A stretch of DNA of 64,000 nucleotides, from contig CM072337.1 in NCBI GenBank assembly GCA_036874045.1, positions 20,000,001 through 20,064,000 of the forward strand, read 5' to 3'. This stretch comes from Cymodocea nodosa (Eukaryota; Streptophyta; Magnoliopsida; Alismatales; Cymodoceaceae). The position numbers were made by a program, and so were the translations under genes. A model generated the notes under the pieces. It was not told the origin of the DNA, did not search any database, and saw only the letters and a list, made by a program, of their open reading frames with translations. Positions 37,701 to 49,763 of this stretch are shown one piece after another. Every line of letters starts with the position of its first letter. Position 1 is the first letter of the stretch.

Positions 37701-40700
37701 GACTTGATAATAAATAAGTCAATACTGATTCAACTCAATCTAAAAATAAATGAAGAAAATGCCTTAAAGTTTTTCAAAATTGAGATTTTTTTTCTTTAAA
37801 TTTTATCTTTTGAAAAGTTAGATAACGAAGAAATGGATCTAAACCAATTCAAGTATTATGATTATAAACTAATAGCGATTTGAATCTTTTGAAATGATGA
37901 CATCAACTTGTTATAAGCTTCAACCATTGGATCAACTGATTAAACAAGTGGGCAATCTATTTTGATCCATAGTTGGTTCAACCAGTGATTTGTTTTTAAG
38001 TCATTGATTAGGGATTATTATAAGAGAATGTTTGTTATAATTTGCATGTCGCAATTCATAGTCAAATACAATTTAAAAAGAATCTAGTTAACTAAAAATT
38101 TAATTATTAATCAAATGGGTTATGAGAGAGGCATGGTGCAATGATAAGGTTGTACCCTTGTGATTTGTAGATCACATGTTTGAATTTTAGGAAATAGTTT
38201 TTTCATTTCTAGAGGTAAGATTGTGTATGATTAGACCTCTACATCTAGGATTGCACAACGAGTAGGTTATAGGTCAAAATAGGCATTAATCATTACATTA
38301 TATAAGCATTACTATTAATTGTATAACTATAGCATAAAAGAATAAAATAGATAAAAACATCCATATTTAATAATCCACTGTCCATAATGAATAAAATAGT
38401 TAATCAGGTTAGGTCATTTAATAGAAGAATACATTATATTATTCCATTAGTTCAGCCAACTTATTATCAGTTTATTAACCAACCTGACTTTCCTATTTAG
38501 ATCTGCAATCCTATTTAGATCTCACATTCATGGGAGCCTCATGTATTAGATTTATCCTCTTACAGTTTTACTGATTAGATGGATTATACTTCAATCTAGC
38601 AGTATTCCAACATCTTGAGCTTTCCTATGATTTTCAAGCACCCAAATTATGAATGAGAAGTACTTAATGAAATTTCACATAAATATTTATGATATTCATT
38701 TTTACACGGCATTTAACTGGATGAAGTGTCTATTTTTTCAGTATGAAACCAAATTCCATGAGTTTTGAACATACAACACCATGAGCACTTTGTTTTCTTT
38801 AATCACCTCCCACAAATTGTAGGAATATGAGATGGATTTCTAAATTTTATTTCTCATAATCTTAGGATCCGTACATCTAATAGATACATCGTAAGCAGTA
38901 CATATGTAATTCACTGTTATTTGAATATTCCATTATCAATAACGGTTCTTGACTTTGCACAATCAGAGCCTTTAACATTCCAAATCTGCTATTTAAAGGA
39001 GAGGGTAGTTGCATTTGCATTGTTATTTATACTAATCGCCTTCATCTGCAGGGTTCCCTTCCAATTTACTCAACCAGAATTGCTGTGAATGTTGTTGATA
39101 ATGTCCTTCTTGTGCATCAAGTAGATGCCAAAGTTGTCATATTGTATGACATCTTTCTGGATTCACTGTCACCAATATCAGCTCCACTTCCCCTGTTAGT
39201 GAAAGGTGCCACAAGAGGAATTTGTTCTTCATCTCAAGCCAACACACGTCAAGTAATAGATGTAGAGCCTAATCCATTGAGTGCTTATGAGGGAATCATA
39301 TTCGGAAATAGTTGGAGTTTTCTTGTGCCTGACCTTATCTGTGATGTTGATCATGGCCTTGTATGGAAAATTCATTTGGATTTGAATGTGAGTTAAATTA
39401 TTAAAATTTTATTTTGTATAATCTAGAAGATGCCTATTTACTATTTTAAGAATTTAATAATAACCTGATATAGATGTCAGAAATTGTTTGTGGCTTCAGG
39501 CAATTGCTGCAAGCAGTTCTGAAGTCCCTTATGTTCTTGAGTTTTTGCAGCGGCGAAGGTCTGAACCAATGAAGGTTATGTTTTTTTTTTACCTTGTTCA
39601 TATTATTATTAAACACAGTATGTACATCAAATTCTTTGTTGGAGAGTTTGGCCTTGATGTCTTATGGTTGGATGTTTCAGACGAAGCAGTTGTGCCTAGC
39701 ATTATTGCGTGCCATTATCCTGGAAAGAAGACCTATTTCAGTAATTTCCAGGGCAATAAATGTAGTAGCCGCTTCATTTTCTCAAGATTTAAAGCTGCAG
39801 AATGCTAGTCGGCGAGGGATTGCTAGAGCTTCTCCTGATGGTCCTATTTCTGGAGGTCAAAGTATCTACAATGGTCGAGAAGGAACACAAAGGGAGTCCA
39901 TTGGTGGTATCCCCAACCAAGTCAAGCATGCTATACCTAATACTAGTAATCCATCAACATGTAGAGATCCGGACTCAGAAGGAATTGCAAACTTGGGGCA
40001 AAGAAAAGCTATTTCAGAGGAGTCTCGTGTGCAGTGTTTGCCCAGTGATCTTCATGCTTCAAGTGCAGGCAGTGGGGGAATAAGTAATACATGTGATGTG
40101 AATATAGATGTTGACAATAGGCAGTCCCAGTCACACTCAGAAATAGTTCATCATGATGGCAATCCACTGGTTTCTACTGCACCTGAGATTCAAAACTCTA
40201 CAGTCACTACTGTTGCAATCTCACCGGTTGAAATGTATACTTTTGTCTTTTCTCTTGTGGAGGAGGCGATGACCGGAGATCCTGCATATTTGATTGCTGT
40301 CATCATAGAATTCCTGCAAAGGTAAAAGAATAGTGTGTTTAGAACTTCACATTTTATACCTATCTTTGCAAATGACTTACATATATTAAAAAATTCCAGT
40401 TTTCCATATGCAATCACATTGACGTCCTTCCCTTTGTTGATAATGTACCTTTTGTGCTTTTGTACTTTCATTTTGCAGTGCAACCCACGAAAATCTCAAG
40501 GTTCCTCAAAACATTTATCTCATGACAATAAGGCTTCTTGCCTGCAGTGACCGCTACACAGAACTTGGAATGTTTGTTGCAAACAAGGTTTTATTTTGAA
40601 TCTGTTCACAATATCTATTACATCTTCAACTTGTGTATTTTAAATTATGTCTTTATATAACACTGGTAATGGTTAGTTGTCTTATGGTAGGGCCTTCTTA

Positions 40701-43133
40701 CTCTTATTGATATTCATTTTTTTTATGATAACTACCACTGAATGCAAATGGTTTCAAGGAAGTTCACATCTTGTATACTTTGAATATATTACGTTTGTAT
40801 TGCAAAAGTCTTAGCTGGTTACTTCTATACGAATGCTGTAAGAGATATCTACTACTTTTGAGTATGAAAGGAATATTCCATGTCATTGATGCTCTTAAAC
40901 CTAGGTGGATATCTAAACTTTCAATGTTGATTTTTTTTGAAGAAAATTCCAATCTTGACTGTTAATTTGAAGAAATGGATTGTGAGATTGGCAACTGTCT
41001 ACAAATCATTCACTGCTTGTGGGGAGTTGACTTTGTGAGAAAGCACCACCATTGCTACATTAGAACTAATCTTGTAAGGATAGCAGACTACCTTTCTGTG
41101 AATATATTCAAAGTGATCCTCTTCTGATATAAAAGATTGGAATGACACCTTTTTAAAGAAGGTAAATATTCACATGGAGGGAGAGAGGTGTCAAAGATGG
41201 AGTTATGGGATATTGAATGGTAAATGTAGGACTGAGGGGTGTTTTGAAGTGAATTGTCATCCTTTTGCAAACCAGATAGAGGATAGATGCATGATAATTG
41301 AAGGGAGAGGGAGACAACTGAATTTTGTTTTTAGATGGAAAGGGGCACATCTCCATATTGAAGCAGAGTTTGTCGCTTAAATATAATATTTAAATTATGT
41401 TCATTAAATTTTTTTTTTTTTATGAAGACTAATATGTGATCAATTATTTACACATCATTATTTGACTTTGTTTTTTATATATTTTAGTATGTTATAAAAT
41501 ACCCTTAATGAGCTAGCATCTCTCTGGTTAATATAGGCATTTTAGTGCTTTTCCCTCGGATTTGCCTTTTTGTGTCAATGGCATACGTACTTGCAATGTT
41601 ATTTTATCATTCCAAAATTCCCTCAAAGTTCTTTTTAAACGTTGAATATGGTATTATAATTTTCACGAGGAAGAGGATATAATTTGGTTCATATTTGTCA
41701 TACAGATTTTAGAACCATCAAAAGAAATTGCCTTGCGACTTATTGAGACGGGGCACAGGCACACCAGAAAGTTGGGCATGGATATGCTTAAAGAGCTATC
41801 ATTACATCAGGAATATGTCCAGGCCTTAACCCAAAGTGGACACTACCTCGAAGCTCTTCATTATGCAAGGAAAAACAAGGTATCTGGATGATTAGATGCC
41901 CTAGAATTCTTTCAGCATTTTAGTGGTCTATTGTTTCAGATTTGTTGAATTTAATGTGGACTTGATTTCAATATGTATTATATCAGTTTTTGATATTCTG
42001 GACATCATTAAGTTTTACATATTTACATAAAGTGGACTATGTAGCTGTAGGCGCGCTTACTGCCAGCATGCCATTTTTAATGAAATAATTATTTTTTTAA
42101 CAAATAACAATATTGTTGCATTTATTAGATATCTGTGCTATATGTGATAACTTTTCATTCCAGTCAACCAACTATAAACCCTTATCTAAAGGTCCTAAAT
42201 ATTCAACGAATTTTGTTAAATTATAACTCTTAAATTTTAGATTAAAATCAGCATTGAATATAGTCTTGATTAGAATGAAACTTCAATGCAGTAAATCATT
42301 TTCTAGTTGAACTAATAATATAAGCATATTTTATTTTTTAGTAAATTTAGAAACAGCATGCAGATAACGATATTAGCTGTGGCATGGCTACAACAGTACA
42401 ACCCCATTTTTACTTTTTAAAAATGAACGGTACATGCCTAGTTTTGTCGTATGATACTATAACAAGCAACTTCAGGTATCGAGATATCATAGATCTCCAT
42501 GTTAAGATGGAGTAATCTTGCAGTTTTGCCGAGGCTTACCTCAAAAAGTATCACATAGACTCCTCATATGAGCAAACATGCTAGATATGAGATCAGGTGC
42601 GATTTGTCTGCACAGCCATACTTAATTGACGGCGTTTTACACTGATCATGCATTAACTTGAAAGTTTAATTTGCATGAATTTATTTTTTACATATGAGTT
42701 CAAAATTGAATTAGTGCTTCCTTTTTTATTGTATATACATTGGATGTAAGATTGTGATCACATAATGAGTCAATGACTATTATTCCTGAGGACATATTAC
42801 TATAATCCTCACAATATCTAAGGGCATTATAGAAAAAAAGGTAAAAACTAACTCTCGCTTTTCCTGAAAAAATGTAGATTATTAGACTATTCTTTTCTTT
42901 TTTTCTTTTAGTTCGATCAGCTTGTAGCTAAAATTTTGATGCTCGAATCTGTCAATTTTTTATTCATACAGGTCGTAATTAGTCGACCATCCCTGTATCT
43001 TGAGGCTGCCCTCTCCAGGAACAATATGGAGCACCTTGCTGCACTAATACGGTTTTTCTCTGAATATGTTCCAGGATTCTCTGCCAGTTCAGATTACAAT
43101 AGATACTGTCACATTGTAAGCGGAATAAGTTAA
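28772..43133 (+). CDS. RMC1: RMC1/Mic1-like regulator of the MON1-CCZ1 complex, 11 coding exons, 757 aa
   Basis: Exons: 28772-28936, 29027-29286, 29697-29850, 32863-32972, 34332-34419, 39052-39387, 39500-39574, 39681-40321, 40479-40587, 41706-41879 and 42972-43133. All introns are GT-AG, all phases agree, sum 2274 nt. Conserved blocks include LSHVYIQHPPLRC, ESILGFFWTDCP, YTHESRMVLLASGMQCK, YGRIYCLQVDRIDMQLHMYR, DNVLLVHQVDAKVVILYD and the C-terminal Mic1 helical region (ARKNKVVISRPSLYLEAAL). These match the family of human C18orf8/RMC1 and its single plant counterpart. RMC1 supports the MON1-CCZ1 guanine-exchange complex that activates Rab7 on late endosomes and the vacuole. A beta-propeller-like N-terminal half is expected. 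Exon 8 carries a long polar, poorly conserved insert (residues after about 430). Introns are swollen by transposons, the largest being 4.6 kb. Confidence 0.93.
30806..30843. repeat. perfect 14-bp inverted repeat in intron
   Basis: TCAATACATATCAA and its exact reverse complement separated by 10 bases, inside the third RMC1-like intron. AT-rich; probably a relic of a small inverted-repeat element. Confidence 0.7.
33340..33945 (+). mobile_element. LINE-type reverse transcriptase 3' relic
   Basis: Broken frames recall the C-terminal part of plant LINE reverse transcriptase: a RIHTTRLKYLRSMISDNG block (compare FRYLGSML..DG) at about 33365, LKLKGKLYKTSIYQIILYNSEYW (shortened relic of LKGKFYRTAIRPAMLYG.ECW) at about 33510-33575, then ETLKYVCLNEW (compare MRMLRWMCG) and an IHKRKTFMCL tail near 33905. 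Stops throughout. Sits in the RMC1-like intron in the same orientation as the gene. Confidence 0.65.
35260..36470 (+). mobile_element. Ty1/copia pol relic in intron
   Basis: Degenerate copia pieces in gene order: a SHSFVLSISSPRSFSHS piece preceding RT (about 35300-35370), GCKWVFIVKHNLDGLFNKYK (about 35440-35505), a worn YVDD-region piece (about 35955-36000), and the RNase H region NLVIWWRKN... IEYYSMV (compare SWKSKKQ... AEYRAMA) at about 36390-36470. Several frameshifts. No LTRs were recognised within the intron. Confidence 0.62.
36698..37433. mobile_element. possible non-autonomous inverted-repeat element
   Basis: The left end (AGGGTTCATTTGTGTATCCAGAAAGTAAT) and the reverse complement of the right end (AGGGATTTCTATATGACAGAAGGTGA) are similar, and both run into AAAGTAATAAAA-type sequence. 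The interior is an AT-rich tandem array. No target-site duplication is clear, so the limits are tentative. Confidence 0.35.
36905..37175. repeat. AT-rich tandem array, TGATAAAATATGATTTTTA units
   Basis: About nine to ten imperfect units of roughly 25-32 bp built from GATGATAAAATATGATTTTTATG, with variants (TTTTAAGATAAAAGA). It sits in the 4.6-kb RMC1-like intron. Confidence 0.8.
38115..38288 (+). mobile_element. tRNA-derived SINE, Au-like
   Basis: Pol III promoter relics are in place: an A box TGGTGCAATGATAAGG (38134-38149) and a B box ATGTTTGAATTTT (about 38176-38188), 27 bases apart. They are followed by an Au-SINE-like body (GAGGTAAGATTGTGTATGAT... AGACCTCTACAT... GATTGCACAACGAGTAGG). From memory this matches the widespread plant Au SINE consensus (GGGTAAGGCTGCGTAC...). 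It inserted into the large RMC1-like intron in the sense direction. Confidence 0.68.
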
Positions 43134-45297
43134 TTTTCGTTTTTTTTTTGCCCAACAAATGTCTCTTTACAAACTTATCCTCATGAGAATGTTTTTGTAG
43201 CTTATTAGTAGTAAGGTCATGGTTCTTGATTTTGACCGTGTTGCATTTTCCCACATACCATGTTACTTGTTTTATATTTATATTTGCGTTTACAACAACA
43301 TGTTTATTAAATTGATGATGTAAAATTTTTTTATGGAAAAAAGGGTTTGTTTGTTTGAGAGAGTTTCTTGATTTTTTATATAATCAAGATGTCATGTAGA
43401 CACAGTTTTGTTGTGGTTGAAACTCTGAGCTCTTCCTTGTGTTATTTGCAGTGTTGTCAATCTGATAACCTGCAACAGAAACCAAATATGTTAGGTAAAA
43501 AAATCATGATGAAATATTATTAAAAAATGTTTGGTTGTTTAAAAACCATCAAACAGGCGCAAGTACTCCGTGCAATATGAGAATTTCCGGTTGTACTTGC
43601 ACATTTCTGACAGTTAAGAAAAATTTCTCGAAACTACTGTCAAGTTCATGTTCAAATGATGCATCATTCTTGAGATTGCTTGTAATCTTTTAGCCGGACT
43701 TCATTCAGCCTAGCAATTTTGATTGATCACACCCCTATGGTTCGCGTCGTCAACATTATCAGTTCGATTCACTCTGTAGTTTGATTTTTTTTTAAATTAG
43801 GTTTTATTTTTTAAGTTAGTAAGTTATTAGGTTATAATGTTATACTTGGGGTTATAAGCCACATATTGCTGAAAAGTTAAAGCTTCTAGGTAGAAAGTTT
43901 AAATGTTTTCGACCAATAAATGTCTTCGCGTGGTTGAGAGGTGTAAAAAAGATGCATTGAAATTGAATTTGATATATAATTTTGTGATATTAGATGTATA
44001 ATTTATAAGGAAAATAATAATCTATTTTACAAAAGAGGTAAAATAATATATAAAAATAAATTTGATATACCATTTTTAAACAATCACAGTAAAAAAAACT
44101 TGAATACTTGTATTCAAAATTTTTTCATTTAAATTTGTATTTGTTTAACATATAATTTGAATCTATGTGATTAATATTTGAAAAATTATTTAGAGATTTG
44201 AATCCGTATCCATTGGATAATATACAAATCTAGGAAAATTCAATATAAATGTGTAACTTGAAAAATCTAAATTCGGTTATCTAAATGTCGAAAAAATTTA
44301 ATTTAAATATCCTAATTCGGAATTCTAATTTTTTAAAAATCTGAATTTGAATATAATCATTTCACATTGATATATCATGTTCTATCTGTAAAAAGATTAA
44401 TCCAAACATCCAAATTAAACTATAATTGTTTCATATTAGAAATTTATGTATATAAATAAAATATTAAATAGAAATTCTATCAAATTCTTAAATATCTAAT
44501 TATATAAGCAAAAAATTTGAATTAAATTTTATTCATTCTGAATATTTTTCAGATATAAATTTCAAAATCCAATTAGGGCATATCAAACTTAAATAATTTC
44601 ATGTTAAACAAAATTGAAATCAAATCAAATTTCAATTCTCAAATATTCATTTACAGCCGAGACAAGCCCAACCCTTGGAATTTCAGACTCTCCCTTTTGA
44701 AGACAAACTTTTGATGAGCAAAATTTTCACGAAATACCAACTTGAGTAAATTTATAGCAACTAAAGCTAACAATAAATTCTACGTTCAATAAGCCTTTGG
44801 TTCATTTTCTTCTAAAAAATCCAAATTTCAAGGCCAGGTGCATGACACAATTGCTACCAAGAGTTGGTCTTACGACCACCGTAGTTAACATTGCAGTTTA
44901 ATAATATCAAAATAATTACACTTTATAAGAGATAATATAACCTAAAATTGAACCCAATCAAAAATAGTATCGTCGCCAAAAATATCAGTTGAAATTGGAT
45001 GCCAGAAGATAAAGCGGAAACGCATGTTACAAGTCTCTCCCGCAGCGGAGTGGCTACGGACTCGGTAGACCCCACGTCTGTATCGGTCACATCTTTTTCA
45101 TTGAAATATCAATAAATTATTCGTATACTTCGTTTATTGAAGCTACTAAACAAGCGCATAATAAAACAAGCGCATACTAAACAATCTTATTGTATGAAAG
45201 TCCTGTCCATACCATACAATCTTATTAAAGTCCTCAAAAATTCCATAGAGATGAATTTAAACATCTGAAGTAAAAGAACCACCACCAGGGAGAGAGA
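43134..45297. other. spacer between convergent genes
   Basis: 3' region of the RMC1-like gene and then AT-rich DNA. Homopolymer and AATTTGAAT-type simple sequence at about 44090-44640. No coding exon, RNA or clear transposon recognised. Confidence 0.45.
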
Positions 45298-48200
45298 TCA
45301 CGTCGATTTTCCACGGGCAGAAAAACCTTCCTCAATATAACGTGTGGCCTGTGATATTGAATAATGTGAAGCACCGTATGCCGCGTAATAGGATGTCACC
45401 GAGAGTTGCGCAAATTTCGGAACTGCATAACCTACACAAGCAACGAACAAATCAAACAACAGTTACATGACAATCTCTTTCGTCTAGACGAGGGCACAGA
45501 AATAAGATATTCAAAAATTACAAGCGCTCGAGCTTTTTCAAAAATATCGTAGATTGCTGGCCGACAGCAGTTGTACTTGAGGAATCTAGTGACTTACTTC
45601 TCGAGAGAATGGGTTACTCTCTCGAGAGGATTGACTTACTCTACACAATCTAATGGAATATTTAATGGGGTGTGTGTGTGTGGTTAAAGAAAAAGATTTA
45701 GAAAATGCATCAAAAAAAAATCAGACGATAAAATCTCTACAATGTCAAAAGCTAAACCCTCTAATGGATTAATGGGTGAAGTAACCATCACTAGCAAACA
45801 TGATTCAATAATTTTTGGTTTGTTAAATTCAATGATTATTGCACACCAAACGCGAAAAAGGATTTGTTGTGATATTGGATACATCATGGATTGTTCTACA
45901 CAGGTTCATATTTGTTGTAATCATATCAAGCCCTTTTAGAAACAGTAATAATAGTTGGAACATAGATGACACGGTGAATAATGTCAATTTGGTGAGTCGT
46001 ATTGAATTTGCATTTATCTCTTGCAAACAATGAAGCTATGTATCTACCACATTATAGGGGGGTTTGTGCACTCGGAATCTGACGGAATTGAAAATTTTTT
46101 CCGTCAGATTCTGAGTTATGTGGTGTTTGTGCATTTTGGAATTCAAATTCATTGGGAATTTGAATTCCAAACATGTGCAAAAGTTGGGAAAATGAATTCC
46201 CAACCTTTTAGGTCGGAATTCATTTTCCAACAGTCAGCCCCTCACATCCCGCTCGTCGCCCTCACCCGCGTGCTCGTCGTCTCGCTCGTCACCCTCACCT
46301 GCGTGCTCGTCGTCTCGCTCATCGCCCTTGCCTGCGTGCTTGTCGTCTCGCTCGTCGCCCTCGCCTGCATGCTCGTCATCTCGCTCGTCGCCCTCACCCG
46401 CACGCTCGTCGCCCTCGCCTGTGTGCTTGTCGTCTCGCTCGTCGCCCTCGCCCGCGCGCTCGTCGGCCCCTCGTCGATTCCCCCTCGCGCTCGTCGGCAC
46501 CGACACTTTCGAGTATCGAAAGTCTCTATTTCTCCTAAACGAACGCAGAAGCCCTCGCCCCGACTTGCACTTGCTTCTGTCACTGTCTGAATCTCATGCT
46601 CTCCGACTGCTGGCGCTCACCGTCGCCCCGTTAGATGCTTTCCCTGGTCTAAGGTATTGATTTTTGCCCTTACCGTCTTCCGCGAACACTTGTCTCGTCG
46701 AACACCCAAACAAGTCGTCCTGCCGATCGTGTCGTCCTATCGTTTGCGAGTCATTCGTGATTGGATCGTTGTAGCCGTCCTGCGTCTGAAGCTCCGATCA
46801 TTCGTCCTGCAGTGCATCACGACGCTCGACACTGGTTGAACAAGTACATTCCGTTGAACAGGTACATTCTGGTATGATTTTATTTTTGGATCTGGTAGAT
46901 CTTTTATTCTGGTTGATCTGCAGAAATAAAGCATTTGGATGGCATGTTTTCAACCACATGGCATTGTCGTAGGTCTATATTCCAAATTAATTTAGCTATA
47001 AAAATATAACATGCCCCTCAAGAAATTCTCTAGGATTATATTTCTGACATCAGTTTGCATCAATCTATAGACTTTGAAACTGCCTTTCTGGTCTTGGCAA
47101 TGGCAACTTAATTTCTATCAGAACACCTGTCCTGTGCGTATTATTCATCACATATCGATGTTGGCAGCAATGATCTTGATTGGGGGGGAAATGTAAGCCA
47201 TCCTGGTCTTACAATTCTAATGCAGAAAACAATTTGTTGGAAATGGAGTGGTTGATGATACCACCGCCAATGCTCATGTTCATGTGCCTACTCAAGCAAA
47301 AATAGTGTTGGCATATTTTTTAGTTCACAACTTCATTCGTAAAGCAGATAAAATAGACTTATGTCAAGATCTTGAAGATGAAGTACAAGAAGATGAACGT
47401 GATATACAAGTTGAAGACTCTACAAATGTAGAAAGACAATATGAAATACTTAACACTATTGGGAACAACACACAAGAGCAAAGAAAAGAAATTGCAGATA
47501 AATTTCGTGAAAATATTATGTATGCAATGTGGGATGGTCGTGAATGAAAATATTACAAACATCATAATGAGTAAATTTTTTGTAATATGCCTTTTTTTTG
47601 ATCATTACGAGGAATATAAAATTTATAATTATCCTTTTGTTTTTTTAAATATGTAATATAACGGGAAAGTTATCAATTTCTGTTATGTTGTGATTTATTT
47701 TATATAATGATATATTTAATTAATTGATAAATGATATATAAACATTTATTTTAATAATATATTCATTTATTAATGTCAACAATTCATTAATAAATTAATT
47801 ACATTTTCACTAATTATTTTAAGTCAATACTTAATTTTATTAAAAATCAATTTTATTCAATTCCCTCCAATTCTGTCATGTGCACAAACACCTGGAATTT
47901 AATTTCCGTCAAATTCCTGAACGTGCACAAACACCCAGATTTTGAATTCTTTCCGTCAAATTATGTAGAATTCAAATTCCGTTAGAATTCAAATTCTACG
48001 GAATTCAAATTCCAGATGCACAAACAGGCCCTACGATGCATGTTGTTACATGAGGTAGAAGAGGAGTTAAAAAAGAGTATTTATGTGATGGTGGAGAGTT
48101 GATGGATGACTTTGACAATAAACAGATGACGAGGAGGATAAGATAATGAGGGAAAGGTAAGGAGACAAGTGTGGAATCATAAGGAGGGCACAATGATCAA

Positions 48201-49763
48201 TTTAGGTGAATTACTAGAGTTAAAATAATAGGTATTTACATGCTACATTTAACAAATTGGGGGTGCTAGTTTGTAAAGTTTTGAAGTTCAATGTAATACT
48301 CTCTGGAATTTGAATGCTACAATGTCCTAACAGGTTTATACCGCAGAGTATCATTAGTTATGAAGGCAACTAAAATATAGAAAATTAATCATCAAAGCTA
48401 TAAAACATGTGAGGTTTTCTCTCTAGTAAAGAAGGCAATATGATAGGAGAAGGCAAACCAAAACCAAATAATAAAGATATGTTGAAACTTGACGGGATAG
48501 CAATAAAACTATAAAAACATTTCCATGATACCTCCCAATGCAGCAGTGACGCCAGAAAATAAAAGAAGTGGGGGAACCTATTCACAAAGAAATTATTGCA
48601 AATTAACACGAACCCAATGTAATAATTAGAGGATTAACATACAAAGATAAAAGACTGAAATCTGAGCAAGCATAACAAGATTTTCTGATGGGGAAAATCC
48701 AATGCACTAGGTTTTTTAAAAGACAGTTTTATTTAATGTAAATGCACTAATTGCGGTATTATCATACCTCAACCATTTCCATTTGCTTGGATAAAGTATG
48801 TTTAAATTTTGAAGATACATGTAACAACCTAGATTTTGAATTTGATGATGCATACTAGTTCAGTGTTCATTCTATCAAAAGACCATACAAGCGATAACAA
48901 AACATGAATGACATGATTGTTTAATGTATCATTTCTTTTTGTTATTATTGTCAACCATAAACAAAAGAAACTCTTAACTATCTAAACGCGTCCTACTAAA
49001 AATAATGTTCTCTGTTCCCACTGTTTGTGACAAGAAAACCAACTCCGAAAAATGGTTCCAAAATGCATAGATATTGCCATGAAAATGAGTAGAAGACAAT
49101 ATTGCCGTAGAGAAAAGGGAAAAAAAAAGCAATGAGATTATCACCCCAATCAGTAAACCAAGTGGAATTCTTCCATTCGCATACTTCTGGACATGTGGAA
49201 GCCCTGTTCAACGCAAGCCAAATGTGTCACAAGAAACCGCCCTTAGTAATCAAAGGCAACGCCAGTTGTCATATTATTCACGTAAAAATGCATTCCCCAC
49301 GTTCGAAAGGACGAAAAACACGATATTGTTGAAGATTTACCTCTATTGAATCCATGTACCGCACCAAGCATCGCGCCAGCTCCAGTTCCAGCCTAGATGA
49401 AATGCAGGAGACACTTCACTTCTAACCACATAACTTGAGGAACAATTTAATCTTAAGAAAGCAATAGCGTGAAACGAGAGAATTCACTCTTACCACCACA
49501 GTGGCGTTGTGCAAAACCGATGTTATGGACCACTCCCCTTTTTCCTGCACCTGAAAGGTGACAAGGCAAAAAGATCACCCCAATATCCGTTAACCATCGA
49601 AATTGTGCAATCATCCGAAGACGCCTATTCGATGCAGAAACTTCGGAAGGAGGGTGAACAGCGGAGAAATAGTGTGGTAGGAGTTAGGAACAGGACGTAC
49701 CGATTTAGGGTTTACGAGAGAGAGGCAGCGTGGGCAGCGCGCAGAGCCGAGTCCAGGGCTCAT
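45298..49763 (-). CDS. unrecognised small hydrophobic protein, six exons, 136 aa
   Basis: Exons, read leftward: 49763-49701, 49550-49494, 49392-49341, 49203-49145, 48577-48532 and 45431-45298. All introns are GT-AG with matching phases (0, 0, 1, 0, 1); sum 411 nt. The N-terminus carries a CxxC (SARCPRCLSLVNP), then EKGEWSITSVLHNATVV, a Gly/Ala-rich segment (AGTGAGAMLGAVHGFNRG), a hydrophobic stretch (GRIPLGLLIGVPPLLLFSGV) and a Tyr/Ser-rich C-terminus (SVTSYYAAYGASHYSISQ). Gly-rich plus hydrophobic parts suggest one or two membrane helices. I believe it belongs to a conserved plant family of unknown function but cannot name it. Exon 6 lies 3.1 kb from exon 5 because of a transposon insertion. 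Exon 1 is the least certain. Confidence 0.68.
46247..46480. repeat. 33-bp minisatellite inside the transposon
   Basis: About seven units of CTCGTCGTCTCGCTCGTCGC plus CCTCGCCTGCGTG (33 bp, 11 codons), one of them shortened by 12 bp. Because the unit is a multiple of three, more than one frame on each strand stays open, giving VLVVSLVALAC repeats on one strand and GEGDERDDEHA repeats on the other. Confidence 0.85.
47225..47547 (+). pseudogene. C-terminal fragment of a Harbinger transposase
   Basis: An open exon after a CTAATGCAG acceptor, encoding KIVLAYFLVHNFIRK (the ALHNF(I/L)R motif after the last catalytic Asp/Glu region of HARBI1-type DDE transposases), an acidic stretch, and REIADKFRENIMYAMWDGRE, which matches the usual RD.IA..MW end. 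The catalytic DDE core is absent from the element, so it cannot encode an active transposase. Confidence 0.72.

Larger units (their letters stand above)
46055..48032 (+). mobile_element. PIF/Harbinger-like DNA transposon, internally deleted
   Basis: Terminal inverted repeats: the left end reads TAGGGGGGTTTGTGCACTCGG and the right end, on the other strand, TAGGGCCTGTTTGTGCATCTGG. Subterminal GGAATTTGAATTC-type palindromes occur at both ends (46085-46220 and 47870-48015). A C-terminal Harbinger transposase exon lies near the right end. A GC-rich 5' part with a possible donor (TCTAAG|GTATTG, about 46655) could be the transposase leader. TA is present at both outer borders, but a clear 3-bp TWA duplication is not. 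The element occupies the last intron of the 136-aa gene. Confidence 0.7.

Noticed and set aside
38134-38188. tRNA gene
   Set aside because: The A and B boxes are worn, the acceptor stem does not pair, and the downstream body fits an Au-type SINE better.
46021-46590. 189-codon plus-strand frame through the 33-bp minisatellite
   Set aside because: Open only because the unit is a codon multiple; it spans the transposon TIR and has no domain.
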